A program made the position numbers and the translations under genes. 64,000 nucleotides of DNA from NCBI RefSeq assembly GCF_004327985.1, contig NZ_SJDL01000018.1:31231-95230 (forward strand). Reading direction: 5' to 3'. Positions 46,650 through 54,075 of this stretch are shown here, piece after piece (the stretch's first letter is position 1; the number at the start of each line of letters is the position of its first letter). The DNA is from Marinobacter halodurans. Its GTDB lineage: Bacteria; Pseudomonadota; Gammaproteobacteria; Pseudomonadales; Oleiphilaceae. The notes beneath the pieces were generated by a model. The model searched no databases, was not told the origin of the DNA, and was given only the letters and a program-made list of their open reading frames with translations.

Positions 46650-47375
46650 TCACAGCGCAAAGGTCTGTCCCTGGCGGGCAAAACCGGCAAAATTCGACGC
46701 CACCCGGGCCTCGAAGTCGGCGAAGTGATCCTCGTAGCTCATCAGGTACATGCGCCGTCGCAGCGCTTCGGAATACGCCGATTCCAGCTCGGACAGACTG
46801 GCGTGCACCGGATTCCAGTCGGCCAGGGTGCAGTCGTGCAGGATTGTTTCGGGATCCCGTCGAACGACTTCATCAACGATCGGCCGGGTATCGCCGCTGA
46901 ACAACAGGTGGCGGTTGATGCACAGGCCATAGGATGGCTTGTCCGGCGTGTGGTTGTTCTGGAAGAACTCCAGCTCCACGCCCTCGAATTCAAACGTGCC
47001 GTCCAGCCGGATCACCTCGAAGTAGTCATCCAGCGTCGCCGGCCCCTCGCCCACCTGACCCATGACGCCCCTGAGCGTCTGGTCCCAGAGCTCCTCGTAG
47101 ACACCGGGGGGCAGGAACAGGCGCGGCTTGAAGCCATGGCGGAAGCGGCACTCGTAGGCCAGGCGTTCCAGGCCGAAACAGTGGTCGGCGTGGACATGGG
47201 TGATAAATACGCCGTCCACCTGGCCCGGGCCCAGCCCCAGATCGCGCAGGGCGAACTTGACGGTGTAGCCCGCGTCGATCAGCAAGCGGCGGCCGCCGGC
47301 GGTGATCATGGCGTTGTTGTTCCAGTGCGCCATCGCCTCCGAGTGGCCGACACCGGTCATCGTGAGTACTGCCAT
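46650..47375 (-). CDS. Metallo-beta-lactamase-fold hydrolase
   Basis: A 241-residue MBL-fold protein, ATG 47375 with GAAGG upstream. Metal motif HVHADH at residues 60-65, further ligands in NNHTPDKPSYG, GDTRPI and a late His (SYEDHFADFEA). The overall arrangement resembles the RNase Z/phosphodiesterase-like branch, but without the exosite I cannot assign it as RNase Z. Cytoplasmic. It faces a CoA-binding protein gene across 132 bp. Confidence 0.85.
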   Translation of the reverse strand: MAVLTMTGVGHSEAMAHWNNNAMITAGGRRLLIDAGYTVKFALRDLGLGPGQVDGVFITHVHADHCFGLERLAYECRFRHGFKPRLFLPPGVYEELWDQTLRGVMGQVGEGPATLDDYFEVIRLDGTFEFEGVELEFFQNNHTPDKPSYGLCINRHLLFSGDTRPIVDEVVRRDPETILHDCTLADWNPVHASLSELESAYSEALRRRMYLMSYEDHFADFEARVASNFAGFARQGQTFAL

Positions 47376-47507
47376 ATGCCTACCTTCTTTGATGGGTCTG
47401 CGACTTGTATCCCTGCCGCAACCTGGGCCAGAATCGCTCACAACATCCGGCCGGTTCCTGAACACCGGCCACAATAGCCATTTATGCGAGTACTTGGAAC
47501 CGGAACC

Positions 47508-47936
47508 ATGGCCACACCCGACCAGCTTCGCCAGATTCTCGAAACCGTGCGCACCATCGCCCTGGTCGGTGCCAGTGAGAAACCCCATCGCGACAGTCAC
47601 ACCGTCATGGCCTTCCTCCAGGGGCGCGGTTATCGGGTGATTCCGGTCAATCCCCGCCTGGCGGGCGGAACGTTGCTAGGGGAGCGGGTCTACCCCAACA
47701 TCACCAGCATTCCCGATAAGATCGACATGGTCGACCTGTTCCTGGCCAGTCACCGGGTCGGTGCCGTGGTGGACGAGGCCCTGCGCCGCAGCGACGCGGG
47801 TGTCATCTGGATGCAGATCGGCGTGATCGACGAAGACGCTGCAGCCCGCGCCGAGTCGGCCGGCCGGCAGGTGGTCATGGATCGCTGTCCCAAGCAGGAA
47901 ATCCCGCGACTGGGCGTGCCGCTGGCCACAAACTGA
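47508..47936 (+). CDS. CoA-binding domain protein (YccU-like)
   Basis: A 142-residue Rossmann-fold CoA-binding protein. Motifs: IALVGASEKPHRDSHTVMAFLQGRGYRVIPVNPR (N-terminal nucleotide site), VDLFLASHRVGAVVDEA, IWMQIGV and VMDRCPKQE. It corresponds to the stand-alone domain found in succinyl-CoA ligase alpha subunits. Exact function unknown. Start ATG 47508 fits the family; ATG 47484 is possible. Confidence 0.85.
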   Translation: MATPDQLRQILETVRTIALVGASEKPHRDSHTVMAFLQGRGYRVIPVNPRLAGGTLLGERVYPNITSIPDKIDMVDLFLASHRVGAVVDEALRRSDAGVIWMQIGVIDEDAAARAESAGRQVVMDRCPKQEIPRLGVPLATN

Positions 47937-48018
47937 ACCACGCTGTCACTTTCCGACCCAAAGCGTTGCCTTTCTTTACACCTTCCCGCGATCCGGCTTG
48001 AGGCGGTACCTGAAGTTC

Positions 48019-48051
48019 GCCGGCCAAACCGGTCCAGCCGGGCCGTTTTTT
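48019..48051 (+). terminator. Probable intrinsic terminator after the CoA-binding gene
   Basis: CGGCC (48021-48025) and GGCCG (48041-48045) form a stem with a GC-rich loop, immediately followed by six T residues (48046-48051), 83 bp after the stop. Confidence 0.5.
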
Positions 48052-48195
48052 CATCAAACGGTCTTATTCTTGCGGGATGCTGGCTGTAACCGGTCCCGGA
48101 GACACAGGCTGTCCGTCTCCCCGACGCCCCGATCCGTTATCGCCGGCGGTTGATCTGGATGACCACCCCCGGCGCACCCACCACGGAGGTGCATC

Positions 48196-48294
48196 ATGGT
48201 CGATCAACTGGTTTCCTTCGCCAAGATTGTCGCTGTTACAACCCTGTTTATCGTCGCATCGGCCTATGCCGGCGGGCCGGGCCTGGGATTCTGA
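48196..48294 (+). CDS. 32-residue hydrophobic small protein
   Basis: A very short ORF, 32 codons plus stop, with a near-perfect Shine-Dalgarno (GGAGGTG, 48185-48191) five bases before ATG 48196. The product has a hydrophobic centre (IVAVTTLFIVASAYA, residues 11-25) and ends in GGPGLGF. It is either a single-pass small membrane protein or a secreted signal peptide with a tiny Gly-rich tail (SAYA looks like a cleavage site). Lies alone between a terminator and the HD-GYP gene. No family recognised. Confidence 0.5.
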   Translation: MVDQLVSFAKIVAVTTLFIVASAYAGGPGLGF

Positions 48295-48409
48295 CCGCAC
48301 GCACGGTCAACCGGGCCGAGACAATTGTATAAAACATCGTTAAATGCACAGTGGCGCAGCCGATCCCGTGCAATACTTAGGAGTCCTTGATTAACTCTTG
48401 GGTCGCGTC

Positions 48410-49678
48410 ATGCCGTTCAGACGTCAAGCCAGCCGCGAGCGCCCCGACCGGCGAGCCGCCGACAAGCTCATTCGCTCGCGGATACCGGTGGATCTGCTGG
48501 CCCCCGGCATGCGCATCATCAAGCTGGACCGCCCCTGGACGGAGGTCCCCGTCCTGTTCCAGGGCTTTACCATCGACCGCTCCGATCAGCTGTCCATCCT
48601 GCGCCAGTATTGTGAATGGGTCTGGGTGGAAGCGCTGTCGAGCGAATTGACACCGGTCCTGGATCAGATCGAGATCCAGCGGCGCCGACGCGCCGAGCCC
48701 CTGCCGGAACAGCTGCCGATCCAGACCGAGCTGCCCCGCGCCCGCCAGGTTTTCGAAGCCACCAGCGACTTCGTCCGCGACCTGCTGAACCAGGTCGAGG
48801 CCGGCATGGACGTCGACCTGTCGATGGCCCGACCGCTGATCCAGCGCTGCGCCGAGAGCATCACCGCCAACGCCAGCGCCATGTTCTGGATGAACCGCAT
48901 AAAACACCGCGACGCCTACACGGCCGAACATTGCCAGCGCGTGGCGGTCCTGGCCATGGCCTTCGCCCGTTACCTGGGCATGTCCATGGCGGATATGGAA
49001 ACCGCCGGGCTCTGCGGCCTACTGCACGATATCGGCAAGATGCAGGTGCCCCCGGACGTGCTCAACAAACCCGGTGCACTGACCCGGACCGAGATGGACA
49101 TCGTCCGACGCCACACCCTGCACGGGTACGAACTGCTCCAACAGCAGCATCTCGATCCGATCGTGGCCACCGTCTGCCTGGACCATCATGAGCGGCTGGA
49201 CGGCGAGGGCTACCCACGCGGCCTGCAGGCCTGGCAGATCAGCCGGTTTGCGCGGCTGATCGCCGTCGTCGATGTGTTTGACGCGATCACCAGCGATCGC
49301 TGCTACCGCGCCGGCCTGCCGACCACGGATGCCATGCGCATTCTCTACCGTGAACGGGGGCGCCAGTTCGACGCGGGAATGATCGAAGCCTTCATCCGCA
49401 TGATCGGCATCTATCCCCCCGGCAGCCTGGTGGAGCTGAACTCCGGCGAAGTGGCTGTAGTGATTTCCAACCACCCCTCCTATAAACTACGCCCGCGGGT
49501 AGAGATCCTGCTGGGGCCCGACAAACAGTGCGTCCTACCCCGGACCGTGGATCTCAAGGACGATCCCCGCGCCCCGGACGGCCAGCTCTACACCATTGCC
49601 GCACCACTGCCGGATGGGGCCTACGGAGTCACTCTGTCAGGCCGCATCGACGCTCTGACCCAAGGAGCCTCCGCCTAG
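48410..49678 (+). CDS. HD-GYP domain cyclic-di-GMP phosphodiesterase
   Basis: A 422-residue protein. The N-terminal about 115 residues look like DUF3391 (VDLLAPGMRIIKLDRPWTEVPVLFQGFTI). The HD-GYP domain holds HDIGK (about 206-210) and HHERLDGEGYP (about 259-269), both complete, so hydrolysis of c-di-GMP to GMP is expected. ATG 48410 chosen; TTG 48398 is in frame. No signal or membrane helix. It is followed by an AEC carrier 23 bp downstream. Confidence 0.9.
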   Translation: MPFRRQASRERPDRRAADKLIRSRIPVDLLAPGMRIIKLDRPWTEVPVLFQGFTIDRSDQLSILRQYCEWVWVEALSSELTPVLDQIEIQRRRRAEPLPEQLPIQTELPRARQVFEATSDFVRDLLNQVEAGMDVDLSMARPLIQRCAESITANASAMFWMNRIKHRDAYTAEHCQRVAVLAMAFARYLGMSMADMETAGLCGLLHDIGKMQVPPDVLNKPGALTRTEMDIVRRHTLHGYELLQQQHLDPIVATVCLDHHERLDGEGYPRGLQAWQISRFARLIAVVDVFDAITSDRCYRAGLPTTDAMRILYRERGRQFDAGMIEAFIRMIGIYPPGSLVELNSGEVAVVISNHPSYKLRPRVEILLGPDKQCVLPRTVDLKDDPRAPDGQLYTIAAPLPDGAYGVTLSGRIDALTQGASA

Positions 49679-49701
49679 CTCCCCAACTGACCTGAGGTGC
49701 C

Positions 49702-50652
49702 GTGAGCTATCTCGATCATCTGCTGTTTTCGCTGTCGGTCACCGCGCCCATTTTCCTGGTGATGGCGACCGGCTGGATCCTGCGCCGCATCCACTGGATC
49801 GATGACGCCTTCGTGGAGACCGGATCGCGCCTGGTCTTCAACCTGGCCCTGCCGGCCCTGATCATAACCAGCCTGGTCAACCTGGACCTGGACAGCCTGT
49901 TCAGCCTCCGCCAAGTGGGCTTCGGCGTCGCGGTGACACTGGCCAGCTTTGTGCTGTTCTGGATCTTCAGCGCCTGGTGGCCGGGACCGGGACCGGACCG
50001 GGGCGTGTTCGTCCAGGGGGCGTTCCGTGGCAACCTGGGAATCATCGGCATCGCCGTGTGCGCCAGCCTCTACGGCAATACCGGGCTGGCAATCGGCTCG
50101 GTCCTGCTGGCCGGTATCACCCTGACCTACAACGTCCTGTCGGTCTATGCGCTGACCGCCAGCGAAGGCCGCCAGAGGACCTCCCGGCGTCAGATCGCAC
50201 GCGGCATCCTCCTCAACCCGTTGATTATCAGTATCCTGTTGGGCCTGACCCTGGCCGCCTTCAGGATACCGGTACCGGATCTGGTGCTGACCAGCGCCGC
50301 CTATTTTGGCCGGATGACCCTGCCGCTGGCGCTGCTCTGCGTCGGCGCCACCCTGAGCCTGGACGCGCTCAGCCACGGAACGGTCGCCGCCTTCGTGGCC
50401 ACGGCACTGAAACTGCTGGTCCTGCCCCTGGTCGGCACCCTGGCGGCCCTTCCCTTTGGTTTCTCGCCCTTGGAACTGGGCACGCTGTTCGCCATGTTCG
50501 CCTCGCCAACGGCCACCGCCAGCTACGTCATGGCCCGCACCATGGGCGGCAACCACCAACTGGCCGCCAGCATCGTCGCCCTGACCACGCTGCTGGCTCC
50601 CGTCAGCCTGAGCCTGGGCATCTACATCCTGCGCAGCCTGGCGCTGATCTGA
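49702..50652 (+). CDS. AEC-family (auxin efflux carrier-like) transporter
   Basis: A 316-residue inner-membrane carrier with about ten helices. GTG start with GAGGTG upstream. Family signs are the N-terminal hydrophobic helix pair, GSRLVFNLALPALI and QGAFRGNLGIIGIA in the first half, and FASPTATASYVMA in the second half. AEC proteins export or exchange organic acids and amino acid-like solutes; substrate unknown. Confidence 0.85.
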   Translation: MSYLDHLLFSLSVTAPIFLVMATGWILRRIHWIDDAFVETGSRLVFNLALPALIITSLVNLDLDSLFSLRQVGFGVAVTLASFVLFWIFSAWWPGPGPDRGVFVQGAFRGNLGIIGIAVCASLYGNTGLAIGSVLLAGITLTYNVLSVYALTASEGRQRTSRRQIARGILLNPLIISILLGLTLAAFRIPVPDLVLTSAAYFGRMTLPLALLCVGATLSLDALSHGTVAAFVATALKLLVLPLVGTLAALPFGFSPLELGTLFAMFASPTATASYVMARTMGGNHQLAASIVALTTLLAPVSLSLGIYILRSLALI

Positions 50653-50772
50653 CACCCACCACGCCAGGCGCTTTTGGCGACAGATCCATTATTTTGGCAC
50701 CACGATGCCGAGACTTCCCGCAAATTACTGACACCTCAATTGCAAATACTTGTAAACTTTACTGAAGTATTC

Positions 50773-50806
50773 GTTGTACTTGCCGAGAATGTGAAGACAG
50801 TACAAC
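50773..50806 (+). promoter_or_regulatory. Inverted repeat in the leader of the GGDEF/EAL gene
   Basis: GTTGTACT (50773-50780) pairs perfectly with AGTACAAC (50799-50806), separated by 18 bases, ending 27 bp before the start codon. The 181-bp gap is AT-rich compared with its surroundings. It could be an operator or a leader hairpin. Confidence 0.4.
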
Positions 50807-50833
50807 AGACAAAAGTCGTGTTTCAGGAGTTCC

Positions 50834-53104
50834 ATGGAGAAAGAGACGTCCAGCGGGTACGCCAGACTCATGCGGGGGTTGGTCAGTCCCGCATTGCCGG
50901 CCGTGTTGCTGCTGACGTTCATCGTGCTGGCGGCCGCCCTCTGGCAGGGTATCCAACGCCAGGTTCGCCACCAGATGGAGTCAACCCTGGATGCCGAGGC
51001 CAGCGCCCTGTCCCGGGAACTTGCCTCCGATTTCATCGCCCATATCCAGGCCCTGCGCCGGATGGCCGAACGCCGCGCCACCAGTCCGGACATGGCCCGT
51101 GCGCGCTGGCAGGAGGACGCCGAGCACTACCTGAGGGATTTCCGCCACTACCAGGCCATCGAGTGGATCGGTCGGGACTACCGCGTCCGCTGGGTCGCTC
51201 CCCTGGCCGGCAATGACAACGTGGTGGGCTTCAATGTCGCCTTCAACGATCAGCGGCTGACCCGTCTCAAGCAAGCCACGCAGTCGGGCAACACCGATAT
51301 CTCCGGCATCATCGAGCTGCGCCAGGGCGGTACCGGCATCGTCATATACGCGCCCATCGTCAGCCCCGACGGCACCAGCCATGGCTTCATTGCCGGTGTG
51401 TTCCGTATGGAAGGCCTGGTCGAGGCCATGATCACGCCCCGCATCCACGACAACTTCCGGGTCGACATCGAGGAGAACGGCCAGGTCCGCTACACCAGCC
51501 AGCCGGACAGCGCGACCGCCAATCACCTGTCGCGGGAATCGGTCCTGTCCGTCCCCGGCCTGGCCTGGACCCTGCGGCTGTCGCCAACCCGCGAGTGGGC
51601 CCGGAGCCACCAGGGCATCTGGCCGGACCTGGCCCTCGTCAGTTTCCTGGTGCTGGGGCTGATGGTCAGTCTGCTGGTGTGGCTGACGCAGGCGGTGTTG
51701 CGCCGCAACCAGGCCCTGGAGCACACCCGCCAGGCGCTGGAGCATGAAGTCTATCAGCGCGAGTCGGTGCAGCAGGATCTGGCCAGGATCGAATCCACCG
51801 ACAGCCTGACCGGCCTGGCCAACCGCCGGTTCTTCGTGGAGGACCTGACCCATACCCTCGCCATTGCCGACCGCCAGTACCGGCAGGTGGCGCTGATCAT
51901 GCTCGACCTGGACCGTTTCCAGATCCTCAACGACACCCTGGGACACCAGTTCGGCGACGAGCTGTTGATCAAGGTGGCCGAGCGGCTGAACGAGCTCAGC
52001 AGCGAACGGGTGCTGGTGGCCTACTCCAGCGGCGACGAGTTCATGATCTGCCAACAGCACATCGACGACATCGACGATGTCATCGCCCTGCTGGGCCAGA
52101 TCAAGCAGTGCTTCGTCGAGCCGTTCGAGGTGCAGGAACAGGCCCACCAGGTCACCGCCACCATGGGCGTCGCCATCTACCCACAGAGCGGCCTGGACGC
52201 CGACATCCTGCTGCGGAATGCCGACGTCGCCCTCTACCGGGCCAAGGAAAATGGCCGCAACCACTACCAGTTCTATACCGAGGGCATGCAGGACCGGGAA
52301 GTGCGCCGGCTGGAGCTGGACAAGGATCTCAACCGCGCCCTCAGCGAGGATCAGTTGGTGCTGCACTTCCAGCCCCAACTGGATATGGCGACCCAGCAGA
52401 TCGGCAGTGTCGAGGCGCTGATCCGCTGGCAGCACCCCACCCGCGGGCTGCTGCCGCCGGTGGACTTCATCCCGCTGGCCGAGGAAAGCGGTCGTATTGC
52501 CGACATCGGCCGCTGGGTGGCGATGGCGGCCTGTCGCCAGCTGGCCGCCTGGCAGGGCGGTCCCTTCGACCACCTGCGGATCGCCATCAACCTGTCGGGG
52601 CGCGAGCTGGAAGACCGCGACCTGGTCAGCAACATCGAACGGGCCCTGCGCGACAATAACGTCACGGCCGACAAGCTGGAGGTGGAACTGACCGAGGAAA
52701 TCTTTATCGAGAACCTCGAACACAACCTGGACCAGCTCAAGCGCCTGCACCAGATCGGCGTGCACCTGGCCATCGACGACTTCGGCACCGGCTATTCATC
52801 GCTGGCCTACCTGAGGGACTTCCCGGTGGATCTGCTGAAGATCGACCGCTCGTTCATCACCCGGGTCACCGAACGCCACGACGACGCCATCATCACCCGG
52901 GCGGTGATCAACCTGGCCCACAACCTGGGCATCCAGGTCGCCGCCGAAGGCATCGAGACCGAAGCCCAGCTCAACTTCCTCGACACCCACCGCTGCGACC
53001 TTGCCCAGGGCTACCTGATCGGCCGCCCGATGCCGGCAGACCAGCTCGAAGACCTGGTCTGCCGCGGCTTCAGCCTGTCCGATCCGCTGCACCAGACCGA
53101 TTGA
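50834..53104 (+). CDS. Membrane GGDEF/EAL protein with periplasmic sensor
   Basis: A 756-residue protein. TM1 (about 19-38) and TM2 (about 266-288) bracket a periplasmic sensor resembling CHASE. The GGDEF domain (about 320-480) is degenerate: SGDEF (399-403) replaces GGDEF, though DLDRFQILNDTLGHQFGD is present. The EAL domain is complete (EAL at 527-529, NLS, ELTEE, IDDFGTG at 647-653, EGIET), so phosphodiesterase activity is likely and the GGDEF part may bind GTP as a regulator. Ribosome site CAGGAG before the ATG. Confidence 0.9.
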   Translation: MEKETSSGYARLMRGLVSPALPAVLLLTFIVLAAALWQGIQRQVRHQMESTLDAEASALSRELASDFIAHIQALRRMAERRATSPDMARARWQEDAEHYLRDFRHYQAIEWIGRDYRVRWVAPLAGNDNVVGFNVAFNDQRLTRLKQATQSGNTDISGIIELRQGGTGIVIYAPIVSPDGTSHGFIAGVFRMEGLVEAMITPRIHDNFRVDIEENGQVRYTSQPDSATANHLSRESVLSVPGLAWTLRLSPTREWARSHQGIWPDLALVSFLVLGLMVSLLVWLTQAVLRRNQALEHTRQALEHEVYQRESVQQDLARIESTDSLTGLANRRFFVEDLTHTLAIADRQYRQVALIMLDLDRFQILNDTLGHQFGDELLIKVAERLNELSSERVLVAYSSGDEFMICQQHIDDIDDVIALLGQIKQCFVEPFEVQEQAHQVTATMGVAIYPQSGLDADILLRNADVALYRAKENGRNHYQFYTEGMQDREVRRLELDKDLNRALSEDQLVLHFQPQLDMATQQIGSVEALIRWQHPTRGLLPPVDFIPLAEESGRIADIGRWVAMAACRQLAAWQGGPFDHLRIAINLSGRELEDRDLVSNIERALRDNNVTADKLEVELTEEIFIENLEHNLDQLKRLHQIGVHLAIDDFGTGYSSLAYLRDFPVDLLKIDRSFITRVTERHDDAIITRAVINLAHNLGIQVAAEGIETEAQLNFLDTHRCDLAQGYLIGRPMPADQLEDLVCRGFSLSDPLHQTD

Positions 53105-53218
53105 CCACGGCCGGTGAACGCAACACGGCATCGGTGCGTAAACCACGTTAAGATAGGCGCAAAACGTCCTTGGGGTGCTGCCAGATAGGCGCCCCACATC
53201 CTCGTTGGCCGGAGCCGT

Positions 53219-53545
53219 ATGAGCACACCAGTCCCGCACTACCTGACCGCCGAGCAGGACCGCCAGGTCCGGCGCTGGGAGCGCTGGAACCAGCGCTACT
53301 TCATCTTCGCCTTCGTGGCCCTGATTGTCCTGCTGGTGTTCAGCAGCCAGCTCGGCCTGTCCAGCGGCGAGGACTGGGGCGCCCTCGGGCCCCTGCTGGC
53401 GGCCCTGGTCATCCCCATCATCGCCCTGCAACTGCGCCTGCGCTGCCCGGCCTGCAACCACCGCATCGGCTGGCAGGCCAAGCTGCAGGCGCCGGACCAG
53501 TGCCGGCACTGCGGTACCTTCCTGCGCGCCCGCCAATCCCGCTGA
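53219..53545 (+). CDS. Two-helix membrane protein with zinc ribbon
   Basis: A 108-residue protein. Two membrane helices (about 28-45 and 61-76) are followed by a C-terminal zinc-ribbon-like CPAC...CRHC (Cys-X2-Cys pairs, about 80-101). No family name recognised. It lies between the GGDEF/EAL gene and the merR-copA module; the MerR operator begins 21 bp after its stop, so it is probably transcribed separately. Confidence 0.65.
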   Translation: MSTPVPHYLTAEQDRQVRRWERWNQRYFIFAFVALIVLLVFSSQLGLSSGEDWGALGPLLAALVIPIIALQLRLRCPACNHRIGWQAKLQAPDQCRHCGTFLRARQSR

Positions 53546-53563
53546 CGCTCCCTCAGAAAACCC

Positions 53564-53595
53564 TTGACCTTTGAGTGGCTCATAGGTTTTAAACT
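53564..53595 (+). promoter_or_regulatory. MerR-type promoter with operator in a long spacer
   Basis: TTGACC (53564-53569) and TTAAAC/TAAACT (53589-53595) are separated by 19-20 bases, the stretched spacing that MerR regulators need. Between them lies a dyad at 53567-53587: ACCT-t-TGAG-TGG-CTCA-t-AGGT, 8 perfectly paired positions per arm. It sits 31 bp before the merR gene and would control merR-copA and the small genes after it. Confidence 0.82.
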
Positions 53596-53625
53596 TGCTC
53601 CTGAATCCATCGGGGAGAGAGTCCC

Positions 53626-54075
53626 ATGAAGGTGAGCGAGCTGGCCCGGGCCGCGGGCGTCAATCCGGAAACCGTACGCTTCTACACGCGTGAACGATTG
53701 CTGCGCCCGGAGCGCAATCCGGACAACGGCTATCATGTCTACTCGAGCCAGGACCTCCAACGCCTGCAGTTCGCCCGCAAGGCCCGGCAACTGGGGTTCG
53801 CACTCAACGAAATCCAGTCCATCCTGGACGAAGCCGACCATCACACCTCGCCCTGCCCCATGGTGCGCGACATTTTCGAGCGCCGCCTGCAGGATGTGGA
53901 AGCCCGGCTGGCCGAGCTGGAAGCCCTGCGCAACCGCATGCGCGATGCCATGGCCGCCTGGGAGCATATGCCCGACGGCACTCCGGACGGCCACACCATC
54001 TGCCGCCTGATCGAGCATTGGGACGATTCCGAAACCCACGCCTCCGACACCGCTGAAAAGGTGGAGCACGCATGA
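53626..54075 (+). CDS. MerR-family metal-responsive regulator
   Basis: A 149-residue MerR regulator. The winged helix is VSELARAAGVNPETVRFYTRERLLRPERNPDNGYHVYS (residues 3-40), followed by the long dimer helix. Only two cysteines are present: Cys77 (SPCPMV) and Cys126 (HTICRLIEHW). In the family, Ser77 goes with monovalent Cu/Ag sensors (CueR) and Cys77 with divalent sensors (ZntR, PbrR, CadR), so metal specificity is not obvious. The copA start overlaps its stop (ATGA), so it controls its own operon. Confidence 0.88.
   Translation: MKVSELARAAGVNPETVRFYTRERLLRPERNPDNGYHVYSSQDLQRLQFARKARQLGFALNEIQSILDEADHHTSPCPMVRDIFERRLQDVEARLAELEALRNRMRDAMAAWEHMPDGTPDGHTICRLIEHWDDSETHASDTAEKVEHA

Noticed and set aside
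48350..48385. Possible sigma-54 promoter (GGC...TGC) ahead of the HD-GYP gene.
   Set aside because: The GG and GC elements are not separated by the required ten bases.
50981..52765. 594-codon minus-strand frame opposite the GGDEF/EAL gene.
   Set aside because: Antisense shadow with no start signal or domain.
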